From Patescibacteria group bacterium (lineage in GTDB: Bacteria > Patescibacteriota > Minisyncoccia > Phycocordibacterales > PALSA-1337), in contig JAMDBV010000031.1 of NCBI GenBank assembly GCA_023487965.1, forward strand, positions 1-5,233: 5,233 nt of DNA, read 5' to 3'. Below, in pieces: positions 5,144 through 5,233 of this stretch. Below the pieces are notes generated by a model that worked only from the letters and a program-made list of their open reading frames with translations, was not told where the DNA came from and searched no databases. The position numbers and the translations under genes were made by a program. The stretch's first letter is position 1, and every line of letters begins with the position of its first letter.

Positions 5144-5233
5144 TTATTTTTTCTCGACTATAACGGTTAATCCTTTTGGACCTCTTATCGGTTCTTGGGA
5201 TATCTTGTATTCTACGGTGATAAGAGTACGCAT
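5144..5233 (-). CDS. infC: translation initiation factor IF-3, C-terminal end (partial)
   Basis: Only the last 29 residues and the TAA stop (5144-5146) are inside the window; the gene continues beyond 5233. The visible end, ...Y-K-I-S-Q-E-P-I-R-G-P-K-G-L-T-V-I-V-E-K-K, fits the final strand of the IF3 C-terminal domain, where families show E-x-P-x-x-x-G-x-x-x-x-x-x-L-x-P-K-K or similar. IF3 binds the 30S subunit and controls start-codon selection. The order infC-rpmI-rplT on the same strand supports the call. The ATG at the very edge is probably an internal methionine, not the start. Confidence 0.8.
   Translation of the reverse strand: MRTLITVEYKISQEPIRGPKGLTVIVEKK

Overview
The window looks like a compact bacterial chromosome segment, most likely from the Candidate Phyla Radiation (Patescibacteria, Parcubacteria-like). 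This is an inference. It rests on an enlarged nucleoside diphosphate kinase of the type I associate with that group, tightly packed small genes, no clear Shine-Dalgarno sequence before any start codon, and repeated TATAAT boxes almost touching start codons. TGA serves as an ordinary stop in map, ndk and the beta-CASP gene, which argues against the recoded Gracilibacteria and Absconditabacteria. No mobile element, CRISPR array or tRNA was seen.

Layout. Positions 40-486 (+) encode an unrecognised coiled-coil protein built from 14-residue repeats. Positions 518-1891 (+) carry an adk-map pair: an adenylate kinase family enzyme followed 9 bases later by type I methionine aminopeptidase. Positions 1934-2542 (+) encode an enlarged ndk with its own promoter candidates. 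A 313-base stretch without a convincing protein gene (2543-2855) holds a free-standing structured RNA with its own promoter, a closing helix pairing 2621-2633 with 2786-2798, a bubble containing a small hairpin, a branched upper arm and a strong intrinsic terminator. Its outline resembles 6S RNA, but this is not proven. Positions 2856-3236 (+) encode a small multi-pass membrane protein. One base later, 3238-4581 (+) encodes a beta-CASP metallo-beta-lactamase ribonuclease. Convergent to this, the minus strand carries the conserved infC-rpmI-rplT operon (IF3 C-terminus, L35, L20), with infC cut by the window edge.

The genes are mostly housekeeping: nucleotide phosphorylation (adk, ndk), N-terminal protein maturation (map), RNA processing (beta-CASP), and translation initiation and ribosome assembly (infC, rpmI, rplT). 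The most noteworthy parts are the ncRNA and the leaderless-looking gene starts. The 3' ends of the ncRNA and the start of the membrane gene are well separated by the terminator, so the RNA appears to be an independent transcript rather than a simple 5' UTR.
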